Positions 22,101 through 32,560 of a DNA stretch of 64,000 bases are shown one piece after another. Below the pieces are notes generated by a model, which searched no databases, was not told where the DNA came from, and worked only from the letters and a program-made list of their open reading frames with translations. Location: contig NC_090705.1 in the NCBI RefSeq assembly GCF_040954835.1, forward strand, positions 14,644,436 through 14,708,435, in the 5' to 3' direction. How positions within the stretch are numbered: position 1 is the first letter of the stretch; each line of letters starts with the position of its first letter. Made by a program: the position numbers and the translations under genes. Source of the DNA: Lepisosteus oculatus (Eukaryota; Chordata; Actinopteri; Semionotiformes; Lepisosteidae).

Positions 22101-23535
22101 TTCAGGTGTGTAAGAAGGCTGCCACAGCCGAAACCCTGTTATTTTCTTACAGTATATCTGTTTACCTTTTAATGTGGGATTAACCTTGTTTCTTTGCTGA
22201 TTGCAAACTAACGCACCTACTGTATCCCCTTCAAATCAATTAAACAAAAAAGCGCAAAATTAACTCACTTTAATTCAATGTTTATTTTCAATTTGCCCAG
22301 AACTAAAAATCTGTTATATCGAGTGAATTTATTTACTGTTGGGTACATTTCTTTGTATTAAACCTAGAAAAATATTCTGGAGTGTAGTTTTTATTAGTTC
22401 TATATGAAGCTCAGCCTGAGCGCAAAACTACAATGTCAGTTTTGCATTGTTCTAATATGTTTCTGCTTATTTATTTTAGAACGGGAAAACGTTCAAAGGA
22501 CCGAATCTCCCACACAGCCGTTGAAGTCCTCCTTTCAGCCAGTACACGACAGGTAAAAAACTAAGTTTCAAACTGTACTTAATTTACCGTTAAACTTTCC
22601 TTTTTACATATTTGCACCCTATAGACACAGGAGGTCTCAAAATTATTTGAAACAAGTTGCAGGATTGAACGTTTATGTATACGCGAGGCACAGCTGTACA
22701 GAAAATTATTGTTTGTGTAGTGGTAGCAGATTAACCTCTAAGGCTGTTTCCATCACACATACATCCTTTGCATCATAGCGACTCCTACTGGGATGGGGTG
22801 GGTTAAAATTAAATCGTCCAGGATAAAAAAGGACAAAACCCGTTCCAGATTAAAATGTAATGTAGCATTTTTAATGATGCGTATGATCCACGTTTATTTG
22901 CCTTCCTTTAACAATGACTATACAGTACCTTGACTCACTAATGTAAGGCCTTGTGGAAGCATAAATGTTTGCAAATCTTGAGATAAAAAGAAAATAAAAA
23001 TCCCAAGGGACTAGTTTAGTAAAATGTTTATTTCTTTAGGTATAAGAAAGTTTCGGCCTTCTTTCTGGGATTTGCCACATTCAAATGATCCATATTGTTT
23101 TTGGGGGTGGTGGTGGCTTATTATAGGAAGAAAAAAATATTTTCACGCTTACAGTGATAAATATGCATTTATTCTGAAAATAAACGGCATAGTTAAAAAT
23201 TACTTTAGCATTAATAATTGCTTATATTTGTCATCATCATCTGTAGCTGTAATTTAGACTTACAAAATAGAGGTCAAAATGGTATTAGACAAGCTATTAC
23301 CAACTCAGCATCTGATGATCATTCTTATTCGAATCGATTTCAAAGTTTATTTATTGCGAAAAGTGAACTATTCTTATTATTACTCTCGTTGTTTATCTGA
23401 AACATTATATCTTGCTCATGAATGGGAACGTTGCGAATGCTTCCTTTTATACTTACGATTGATGTTTTGTTCTTCAGTCCCAGGAATCAACAAGAGGCAA
23501 CACAGCGAGTCTTAACAGCTCTGTCTTCAGCCTGA
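18861..23535 (+). CDS. Iroquois homeobox protein Irx1 (four exons)
   Basis: Sequence-specific transcription factor of the TALE homeodomain class, nuclear, acting in patterning of neural tube, heart, kidney, limb/fin and other tissues (family knowledge). Joining 18861-19106, 20886-21894, 22480-22552 and 23478-23535 gives 461 codons plus TGA; human IRX1 is 480. Visible order: [15 protein letters not shown]-terminus; homeodomain about residues 118-180, with the PYP three-residue loop (143-145) and WFANARRR in helix 3 (167-174); acidic stretch 189-237; Iro box LYTCQIGKF at 345-353; a His/Gln-rich tract just after it; C-terminus ending VLTALSSA. The N-terminus separates it from irx2/irx4 (different starts) and irx3. 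Introns are GT-AG in phases 0, 1 and 2. Teleosts keep two co-orthologues (irx1a/b); which one this would be, if either, cannot be told. All key homeodomain residues look intact. Confidence 0.97.
19107..20885 (+). other. irx1 intron 1
   Basis: 1779-bp phase-0 intron, AT-rich with many CpG. No repeat was recognised. A compact homeodomain-type palindrome, CCTAATTAGG, lies at 20267-20276, with ACCTAATTGGTT about 40 bp further on, in an otherwise complex stretch (about 20250-20370) that could be an intronic enhancer. Confidence 0.85.
20267..20276. promoter_or_regulatory. Palindromic homeodomain site CCTAATTAGG
   Basis: Perfect 10-bp palindrome containing two opposed TAAT cores, the generic target of homeodomain proteins. 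Binding is inferred from the core only. Confidence 0.35.
20886..21894 (+). CDS. irx1 coding exon 2 (homeodomain and Iro box)
   Basis: Acceptor TATAG at 20881-20885. Encodes residues 83 to 418 plus one base of codon 419. Carries the whole homeodomain, the acidic region and the Iro box. The donor is ATAG|GTACAT, with the exon ending at 21894, phase 1. The frame runs ten more codons into the intron before a stop at 21921-21923, so retention of intron 2 would give a slightly altered, shorter protein. Confidence 0.96.
22020..22205. repeat. Foldback repeat with hammerhead-like centre, copy 2 (irx1 intron 2)
   Basis: The inner stem pairs TTCGGCTATGGGGC (22083-22096) with GCCACAGCCGAA (22121-22132). 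On the minus strand the centre reads ACACACCTGAAGAATGCC, then CATAGCCGAATCGTTG. On the plus strand it reads AAGAAGGCTGCCACAGCC, then GAAACCCTG. The right flank then has TGGGATTAACC and CTTGTTTCTTTGCTGA, matching in order the outer arm of the copy at 2206-2373. So this is an older, more diverged member of the same family. It lies 125 bp past the exon 2 donor and is the only transposon-like insert recognised in the irx1 domain. Confidence 0.65.
22480..22552 (+). CDS. irx1 coding exon 3
   Basis: Short 73-bp exon; acceptor TTTATTTTAG, donor GACAG|GTAAAA. With the leading G from exon 2 it reads [18 protein letters not shown] then FQPVHD, matching the Irx1 family 'LKSPFQPVRD' segment. This supports the exon although no long ORF marks it. 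Confidence 0.93.
23478..23535 (+). CDS. irx1 coding exon 4 (C-terminus)
   Basis: Acceptor TTCTTCAG at 23470-23477. The first base completes a Ser codon, then 18 codons ([18 protein letters not shown]) and TGA at 23533-23535. The ending matches the mammalian Irx1 '...PRILAALPSA' type terminus, which fixes both the frame and the stop. Confidence 0.94.
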
Positions 23536-23860
23536 TCAAGAATTTATTGGTTGAAAAAAAAAACGGACTTAAAAAACAGTAAAGGACTCACAAAATGAAG
23601 TTTTCTTCCTTCACGTAGCATTCAGCCGAGCAGAAAATGGAATCAATTTGATTAAACTTGTGGATGGATTTTCCTTTTCATCGTATCATTACCACACACT
23701 TTGTCTTATACATTTTCCTGAACATTTGGTATTTTGTCTTTTCAGTGTTTGTGTTTTACTTTCTGTAAATACGGTGATCTAAATTTGTAAATAGCGTGTC
23801 AACAGAATTTGTCCAAATCATATATTTTGTCTAATAAAATAAATGAAATTATAGAGACAT
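23536..23860 (+). other. irx1 3' UTR (probable)
   Basis: Follows the stop codon and leads to a canonical AATAAA at 23833-23838 with a cleavage site probably near 23850-23865. It contains TGTAAATA-type motifs near 23765 and 23790 (Pumilio-like UGUAAAUA). Alternative downstream signals are possible in this AT-rich sequence. Confidence 0.6.
23833..23838 (+). terminator. Poly(A) signal AATAAA for irx1
   Basis: First canonical hexamer after the stop codon, about 300 bp downstream, with a second AATAAA-like match overlapping just after it. Chance occurrence is possible, but position and spacing fit. Confidence 0.6.
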
Positions 23861-26800
23861 TTAAAGGTTCGTCTTTTTTGCTTTTTACGGCATACATGGA
23901 AAGTAAGTTGGAACTTGCATTAAGAAGCTATAAAAAGTCAAAGGGAATAAATCTGTATTTAAAAATAGGCTGTAGTAAATATTGAAATGAAAAGATAAAC
24001 TAGCATTTTTATTATGATTATTACACATTTAGTGTTACTGTACTGTATTTTAATTATCTCGTGTACGGCATTTTAACATATACTCATCAACGTAATAAAC
24101 CTTAATGCTAAATAAAACGTAATGTTGTTTACAAAATGGAAGAAAAAGGTTTGTGTTGAAATTAGCAGAACAAAAAAATGCTTACGTTTTTATAAGATTT
24201 ACAATATTTTAACACCTTCTCTATTCTATCCACCCGAAATAACGCAACATTAAATGCTTATCGTTGAGATCCCTCAATTTAATCAAACGGTTCTTTGTAC
24301 AAAATAATTGATTTCTCGTGTCTTACATAACACACAGAAAGACACTTTAATTTAAAAAAATACAATTTTAAAAGTGACTGGAGTACCGGGAGTATTCTTT
24401 ATTTTACCCCCAGTGTTAAATGAATCCACTATAGATGCATTGAGGTGCTAATAAGAGGCCAGATGGTTGTTGGTGACAGAAAATGGACAGAAGCAGCTGG
24501 GAAAGCCATTAAGAAATAATGTGGGGACGCCTTATCCAAACAAAATCAAATCCTAGAATTAGCTCTTGTCGGAAACAAACACTAGATTTTCAAATAAAAT
24601 ATTAATAGCGAAAGACGTGATGGGGTACAGTATTGATTAGTTCAGGGCGCTGGGACTTTCCTGAAAAAAGAAACTCATTTTTTTATAACTAAACTCTTTG
24701 TATTTTAGGATAAGCTGAAGAACTTAGCTACAAAATACTACATTTACTAATCATTTCGTCATAATAATCATTTTTATCATCATCAGTTTTTTTTTACCCT
24801 CACTGCTTTTGTTACCTACTACAATATGCGGTAATAGCACCATTACAATTTTTAAATTGACTTTTTACAGTGTAACTTAAAACTTGCTTATTTTATACAT
24901 AACGTCAAAGGACTTTGGGATATTAAAACACTCAAGTATTTCCAATACGGTTTAATTTAAATGAGGGAAGGTATTCATTCAGTCTTGCATTTTCATAAAT
25001 GTGAATAACATATTATTTTATTCACATTTTTATACATTTGTATTAAAAGATGATTATGTTTTCCTATGTAATAGAAGCATACAATTCCTAAGTCAATAGT
25101 ATTCCTTGAATCAAAGGATTATAGCGACCTCTGCAGGAATCCATATGCACTACTTTACAAAGTACAATCCTTACAGTAGTTTTGTTTCACAAATACAAGT
25201 AAATACTGTTAAGCTAAAATGTTTTCTGAAAAATACTCCGCCAGGGGTTTTGGGTTATGTCAGTGCTCTCACGATTTTCCGTGCAAGTTTTTCAGAAAGT
25301 TTCACTTCGAAGGAGTCTCAAACCAGAAAGATTAGAGGCACACGGCACAGACTATAGGCAGGCTCGACATAGTTAAGCTATAGACATAAATTTGCAATAA
25401 TTGTCTAATTCGCAAGAAAAATCAAATAAAAGGGATGTTACACAATCTTTCCCTATATTTAAATATCGGGGTTAATATAGGTCTTATAATTTTAAGGCAA
25501 GGTTTACAATTAGTGTACACGTGCACTTCAGCGGCATAAATATGCTATTCATACATTAAACAACTCGTAAAGTTCATGCAACTGGCCAAGTGTAATAATA
25601 TTTGGGAAATTATACACAGCAGCTTTCTTACAGCAGTTACGTGGACGCTGTTTGAGAAGGATGAAAAGTGACAATGTAAAAAATAATTTACAGTTCTAAG
25701 ACATCGGGATTAAATAAAAGGCAAAAAATACATTTTATGTCTTAATTTCAAATCCCACAAAATGCTAAACAGATTTACGATCTTTGATATAATTGGGTTA
25801 TAACAACGGGTAAAACATTCCTATGCTTTTCGTTAAAAAAAACATTTAAAATAAGGCTGAATTTGACGTAGGCCTACATTTTACCCTCTATAAATGTAAT
25901 TACTTATAGACTCTCTTTTAATAATCACACGATTGACAAATGTATAAATATAAGTGTTGTGTTGTTATGTTTAGGCTACTACAAGGTTTATCATATACTT
26001 CAGATCTGAAATACACATTTCTGCTATTATTTCTATACTATACCAATACGATTGTATCATGTTACACAGTAAAGTGTTTTATGCAGATTTAATTTCAATC
26101 GTAATTCGAATTCGAATATATATATAGCTACAGTATGTTGGTATTTGTCCCTTCCATCGCACAAAATAACTTAATATGATGTGGGAATATAATTTGCTCC
26201 AATCGTAAAATAATCTTAATTTACACATTTTAAACATTTATTTTTTTCTTTTAGACCTAAAACAAAATTATTCATCTTCTATGCCAATATGATAAAAAGT
26301 GAAAAGATACTGTTTAATTTACTGTCAGTATGTAATATTGTGATACTCCAGCAACAATGTCTGAAACATCGTTATGACATTTAGCGGGGAGAGCTAAATA
26401 TTTGAGATTGTTTTGGTTGAATTTACATTCTTAGCTCAGTTTGGCAGTTATTTTCCTGCTTTCTCGAATACAAACATCACTGACATTCTGGAGGTCTAGT
26501 GGAAAATGAAGCCAGGCAGGTAAGCTTCTTACATTGTCCCAACACCTATGCTTATTAAGTTTCTCGGTATGCTCTCATGCACAGATTATTTCCTTAGCAC
26601 GAGTTAATTACTAAAATGTACATCTATCCGCAGTAAAACTGAAGAATACGTTTTCATTTCGCACTGACACAGATTAATGCAATATGCACCTTGGATCAGT
26701 GTATCATCACATTGTATGAATCATACCATATAAAGTTTCAATTGTCCTTGTAAATGACTCTTTGGGAGAAAAAAAAAGTCCCCGTAGCCATGGTTTAACG

Positions 26801-29800
26801 TTAAACAGACTCATACTTAAACAGCTGATGACTGATTATTAATAAAGAAACAGCCTCTATTAGTTTAAATACGCGGGATTCTGTTAAGAGACAAAAGCGG
26901 GTTGTATCCCTGAAATCAATGCAGGTGTACAAATTGCATTTCTTTTCCTCGCTATTTAAAAATCGTATTTTCCCATGAGCATGTGTGTCTCAAATAAAAT
27001 AACCTCCTGGTGTCACATTTATTTCTTTTGTAGCGAACCAGCGTGAGGTTAGTTGAGGCTTTAGCTGGAGGCCATAATATTGTGATTCCCTAATATATAC
27101 AAAATTATTCATTTAGCAGTGGATGTACAGTGAATTGTCTAATGAGTAATAAACAGGGTTGGAACCTATAATTAGGCTGTCACTTCTAGCAATATTCCCA
27201 TATAGCCTGAGGGGCCGATATGGAAAGAAAAAGAAGGAACTGACATAAAGAAAAAAAGCAACCGTGACACAAATGATAGAAAAAGACCTAAAAAGCCGAA
27301 TTAAATGCAGAAGAGGGGAAACTAAATTCTAGAACAAGAAAAATATTGATGAATCGCTATACAGAGTCTATGTTTATGCACGCTTGCATGCATATACATT
27401 TGCGTGCCGTAACTTGAGTATGGTTTTGTATGCACGTGCGAAATTCGCTGCTTTCCTTTGTGAAATACATTTCATCCAATGATTTTTAAATTGTTATATT
27501 TTTGATGCCCATTGTCAGAACAATATAGCGTAAAAGAGAATATATATATATCATATTAACTAATTTAATATGTTTCAAAAGAAATTGCCATAAAACTATA
27601 ATCGTTCGTGTAAGTAGCCTTTTTCAAGACGCATATTACTTAGGAATGCATACTGTATATCCATACGCGTTCCATATAGTTTAGGATCGTAAATTCGCTA
27701 TTCTAAGAGCGCTAATTTAAATAAATTGCTTTTACTTATTTAATAGTATCATATTTGTGACATGTTTACATACTGTATAACTAGAATTAGGAAAGATTTT
27801 AAGTTTTTAAATCTTAATGTTGAAAACACAACAGCACATGAAAGTAAACGATCTAATGGATTATGCTGTGATTCTTCTCTGTTTATTAAACATAAAGTAG
27901 TAATTCGAAACAAGAGATGTCAAATCGAGCACACGAATGTACATTATACAAATATAGGAGTTCTGGTTGATCTGTGGACAGTTAAAAGTTTTGTCAAGGG
28001 TTGCTGGCCTCACACAACACAATGTCTTATATGATTAGGCAAGTGGTGATTTTCCAATACTGCTTACAACTCAGTCACAATACTGCAATCCATTTATTTT
28101 GTTGGAGAATTGCACCAAAGACTGTGATGGCCACTGAGGTAAGTTTATCACTGTCTCGTGCTGTTGGCAGAGGCAGAACATTCACACACCCTCTGCCCTG
28201 CTACACAAATGTTTTTTTTTCTTTTTTTTAGGCTACTGTGTTACTTTTGAAGTTGCCGCTGGTATCTCTGATTCAGTAATCCATTTATCTAGTTTCGTGA
28301 GTGCATTGGCTGAATACCTACACAATAGCCCAGCCCAGCTGGGAACAACAAGTCAGGGAGTCCAGTAGTCACACCCAGGATTGCTTGACATCACGTTCAG
28401 CTCACTATTTTGCTACTTCTTGTTTCGAAGCACAATGGTCTGAATAGAATGGATGCCTTGGTCACAGTCCTTTCTTTAAAGGAGCACTGGGTTGCTCTAA
28501 AACATACGACAAGAAGCAGCTCAACTGTTATGGAAGAACTGTCATGGCTCTTACAAAAACAGAAACCAAAAACATGGCAAAAAGTGACATGTTGACTTGG
28601 TCTAGAACCCTGATGATCAAAATCAGAATAGGAAGAGCAAATGAGGTAAATATTCTGTCTGACACATGGGTTAAATTTACATTTACCACTAAAACAACAC
28701 ATTTTAATAATTCATAATAATTCACATGTTCTCCAAATTCTGGAAACATAAAAGAAAAGAATCATAACCTAACACATAAAACATTGCTACAATAATGTGT
28801 AAAATTAATTTACTGTCAACACGAATTCTAAAAATCAGTTATTCATTTGCTTAAGCAATTACACATTTAGTAATTCATCTGTATTACTAAAATATTTGTT
28901 TAGCCAAAGTGTTTGCTTTTTAATAATTCTTTTCATTTACCCCTGGTCAAAAAATATTTTTGCTCTACAATTGGTAACACAAAGTGTTTTTTCTCCTTAT
29001 TTTGTTTGTTTTTACTATGTATCTCACTATCTTTATGTGTAACATTTCACACATTAGAACAATACATTAAATTATCCAAATTCTTTTATAAGTTTTACAT
29101 CGAGAAATAATCCTAGTTTTCCTAAATAGTAATATTACTTTTCATATATGAGACTATCTCGAGTGCAAAGAAAACAAATGGTATATTACCCAGAAGTTCC
29201 TGCACGTTTCAGAGAAACTCCTCAGGTTGTTGCTCCTGTTTTTAAATTGTTACAATAGAATAAATATCATGCTTTCATTAATTAAATCGTGGATATGGGG
29301 TTTCTTGGAGATTTGATTGGATGTATATGTATTGTGCCCAGTTTCCTCTCTGTAATTATGACACTCAAAAATCTTTTTAAAATAAGCAAGGTTAAAAAAC
29401 AATTTTATTAGTAGAAAAGATGTAAGCATTATATATACATTACTGTTGTTTTCATCTCAGGACTAATTTCATAACATAAAATTGTCATAGGTTTTGTAAT
29501 TTACAGAAATAATTGAAAGAATCACAGTGATTAAAAATAATCAGTTTCATATACAGATAGGTAGACACTTATGGGAACAGATGATTGGAATGCAGACATT
29601 TTTTCAAAGTACACTAACACAATGTTATTGAGAGTCCTATTGAATATGAAAGTACTGTATTGTAAAATCATACTGAAAGCTGGTAGCAGATAACAGAGCA
29701 TTATTTTACCCTCATTATGTGAAGCCATTATCTTGTGCAATGTTTAATAAATAGCAGGCTGCAAGTTGGGAGCCTATCTTCTTTATGAAAATTTCCACTG

Positions 29801-29809
29801 TGTCAGATA
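23861..29809. other. irx1 downstream flank, no gene seen
   Basis: CpG-retaining to about 27960, then CpG-poor. No transposon was recognised to about 28 kb. The longest ORFs (25106-25357, 27762-28034, 28397-28702 minus) have no domain. The stretch at 26395-27060 is complex and repeat-free (for example CTGGAGGTCTAGTGG, TATAATTAGGCTGTCAC near 27170) and may include regulatory elements. Confidence 0.4.
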
Positions 29810-30480
29810 ATAAAATCTGACTTTCCTCTTCTTTTTCTGATGTGATGCCATTGTGGTTTTGGGATTATTCCAGTAGGCTGTACAAAGGGAAGTGAAGGCA
29901 TCTGAAGTGTCATTCTACAGCTGTGGCTGAGTAACAGAATTTCCATTTTGAGGATGCTCCCAGCACATGTGTGCAGCAGAAGGTGGTATCAAATGAGCTG
30001 CTCTTCCTCGGTCCTACACGATATTTTTCACCACTGTGGTGAATCTCGCTGAGTCCCATGAACCGATAAAACAACAGCCCCTGTTGGAGTTTATTAATAT
30101 TTGCAGAGGATTTGGAAGGTCGAGGCTAAATGTCAGCAGATGCCTGGGCAGTGCAATAGGGAATAATTATATAAAAAACCCTTTTCCCAGCAGTTCAGCT
30201 GCTTAACATCTTTATTAATCTTAGGCAAGCACTGCACTAAGATTCAGCTCTTTTTAGTCAAAGCAAAGATGCAAGGATTTTTTTCATTATCATTTAAGTT
30301 ACCAGTTATCTGTATTGGAAAGTATGTGTGCTTTGACATATTTTGACATTTTATTGGCCTGCTCTCCAGCAGATGTTAGTTACCTTAAGGGCTGTAGTGT
30401 GTGAATTATCACCAAACCGTTGGAATCTGCACTTGCTTGGATATGTCACCCTGACCAAATAAAAGATTTAGCAACTGATT
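29810..30480. promoter_or_regulatory. Candidate conserved non-coding element
   Basis: About 670 bp of even base composition and high complexity in AT-rich desert, with no stop-free frame and no repeat similarity. Sites include GTTTATTAATATTTGC, GGGAATAATTATAT, CTTTATTAATCTTAGG and E-box-like CAGCTG. This texture is typical of deeply conserved enhancers in Irx gene deserts. Not aligned to any genome here. Confidence 0.35.
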
Positions 30481-31769
30481 TCAGAATATTACTTTTAGCT
30501 AAACACAAACTACACTCAAATATAAAATTTTGCTTCTCTAATATATTTGTCTTTATTTAAATGTTTTTGTGGATAGAGCATTTACAGTTTATTTATGCAT
30601 TCTGAAAACTGATAAGCTTGAAGCTTCTACATTAACAATCACTAGTTACAACTATTTCAATTAGATACATTTTCCACCTGCCTAACTGCATAGATGAAAT
30701 GAACATATTTTGCTATTTATATTGAATGTTTTTTCTGTGATTCTCTTGCTGGCAGTTTGTCACCAAGTCAAATCCTTTTTTATTAACATTTAAAACAGTA
30801 ACAGATTGAAATACTGCTTAAGACATGAATAGCAATCCAAAGAAAATAGAAGTACTTAATTTATTTATCATTCTTGGTCATTCTTGTATGAAATTACATT
30901 TTTATACAATTCTGTAAAGCAGACAATAGTTCAATATGTGTTACAAAAATGACAGAATGACTTGCTAGAAAATTAAATGCTTTGTGCTTAAATTACTAAT
31001 GTGTATATGCCACATTCCAAAATAAATAAATTTTTTACTGTATTATGGGCTATTATTTCTCTATACAAAATGACTAAAATACATTGGTCATTGAACAAAA
31101 TTAATCAACATGTTTTCATAAACAATAGGTTTAAACATAGAATCTATTTTTCTTGTTTTACTGTATGCCTTCATGTCTTCCTTTTATGAGGTGCCTTTTT
31201 TGCAGCCAATCAAAATAATGGACAAAGCTATATTAAAAGTATCACCGACTAGCATCTAGCTGAAGAACATAGTGAGCCTGAGAACCACTATATTCCTATC
31301 TTAAGACAGAAGCTTAAAAGACTGAAAATGAGAGCTGTACAAAACTTAATTTAAATTATTTTACCTGACAAAACATTAATGTATGCTTTGTACGCTGTAT
31401 TTTATGACTGTAATTGCAACTGCACACATGATAGAATAAATGGTAGATAATGCTTGCAAAAAATAAAATATCCCAGTAAAAAAAAAATAGAATGCTGTTT
31501 TCAGTGGAAACATTCAAAGTATTTAAGTATACATATAGTACAATTTGCTAGTAATGGCACTTCTTAATAATAAAGTTGCAGCATAAAAACACGCTTTACA
31601 TTAAAATCATGAATATGGGATGTGGACAGATTATCCAATGATTATACTACCAGCGGTACAGGCTGATTTTAAGATGAACTGTTGTATTCATCTTGACATT
31701 GCTCAACAGATTAGCAAGAAAGAGTATAATATGTTACTTTGAGTTTTAGACACTTTGTATTTCATATAT

Positions 31770-31960
31770 ACCATTCAAACAAAATGCAAATTAGAGAGTT
31801 TATAAACTGGCTTGTTGTGCCACATTGTAATGATTTATCAGTATTGACCTTTTATGTCCCTAAGAGGTCACCATGATTGCTAATAAACTCAAATGGCCTA
31901 ATTTATGTCTTGATTATTACAGATTAAGTATTTCAATGTAGCCTTAATTGTCAAATTGTA
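31770..31960. promoter_or_regulatory. Candidate conserved non-coding element
   Basis: Complex 190-bp stretch containing AGAGGTCACCATGATTG (AGGTCA half-site at 31865-31870), GCTAATAAACTC, GCCTAATTTATG and CTTGATTATTACAG. Possible enhancer; inference only. Confidence 0.28.
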
Positions 31961-32084
31961 TCTTAAAAAATTCTGTTTTCCAATCCACTACATTAATATC
32001 AAAATGCATAATGTCAGTACTGAGGTCTCATCAATATATTAAAATATTTCATTAGTATAATGCACTAGTAGGGCCATTTTTAGA

Positions 32085-32560
32085 ATAGCGTGTACAATTG
32101 TGGTCACCACATTATAGAAAATATAGTTTTACTCTAGACTCTGTCCAAAGAAATATAACCAGATGCATTCCAGGACTTGGAATATCCAACGCTGACATAA
32201 CTGCACCTTTTTTTCTGTCTTGAACAGAGAAGGCTACAATGGTACCTGATGCCAATATTCACAATCCTCAAAGGCATTGACAAAGTCAATGCAGTGGAGT
32301 TTGATAGAATCAGCAGTGGAACACAAACCAGAGGACACAAATGAAAACTATGTAGAACAGCACTTAAAACTGAGAACAGGAGACACTTCTTTATGCCAAG
32401 TGTAGGAGTATGAAACAAGCTATCGAGCAGCGTTGTTGAAGCCAACACCTTGGCTTCCTTCACAAAACAGCTGGGTGCGATCCTTGGATCAAGTAGATAC
32501 AAATTACCAAACAAGCTAGACGAGATGAATGGCCTCCTCTCATCCATTCGTATGCTCTTA
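32085..32560 (+). mobile_element. CR1-like LINE, 3' end of reverse transcriptase ORF
   Basis: In one main plus-strand reading: GHHIIEN (family 'vWSPh...'), LEQRRLQ, FTILKGIDKVN, ISSGTQTRGHK, ALKTENRRHFFMPSVGV, NKLSSSVVEANTLASF. This is the conserved C-terminal tail of CR1-type reverse transcriptases. The last part, GAATGGCCTCCTCTC then a short AT-rich 3' end, is the usual end of this family in fishes. Several stops (one just before NKLS) show it is dead, and the 5' truncation is typical of LINEs. Confidence 0.85.

Larger units (their letters stand above)
12800..27960. other. CpG-retaining, transposon-poor domain around irx1
   Basis: Within this block CpG occurs at close to the frequency expected from base composition although the DNA is AT-rich, whereas outside it CpG is nearly absent. 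Hand counts: 17 CpG in 12961-13620 and 15 in 27361-27720, against 1 in 33661-34320. Only one transposon-like insertion was recognised inside (intron 2 foldback). This is what long-term germline hypomethylation of a developmental gene's territory is expected to leave. The edges are estimates; a weak shoulder runs to about 28500. Confidence 0.7.
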
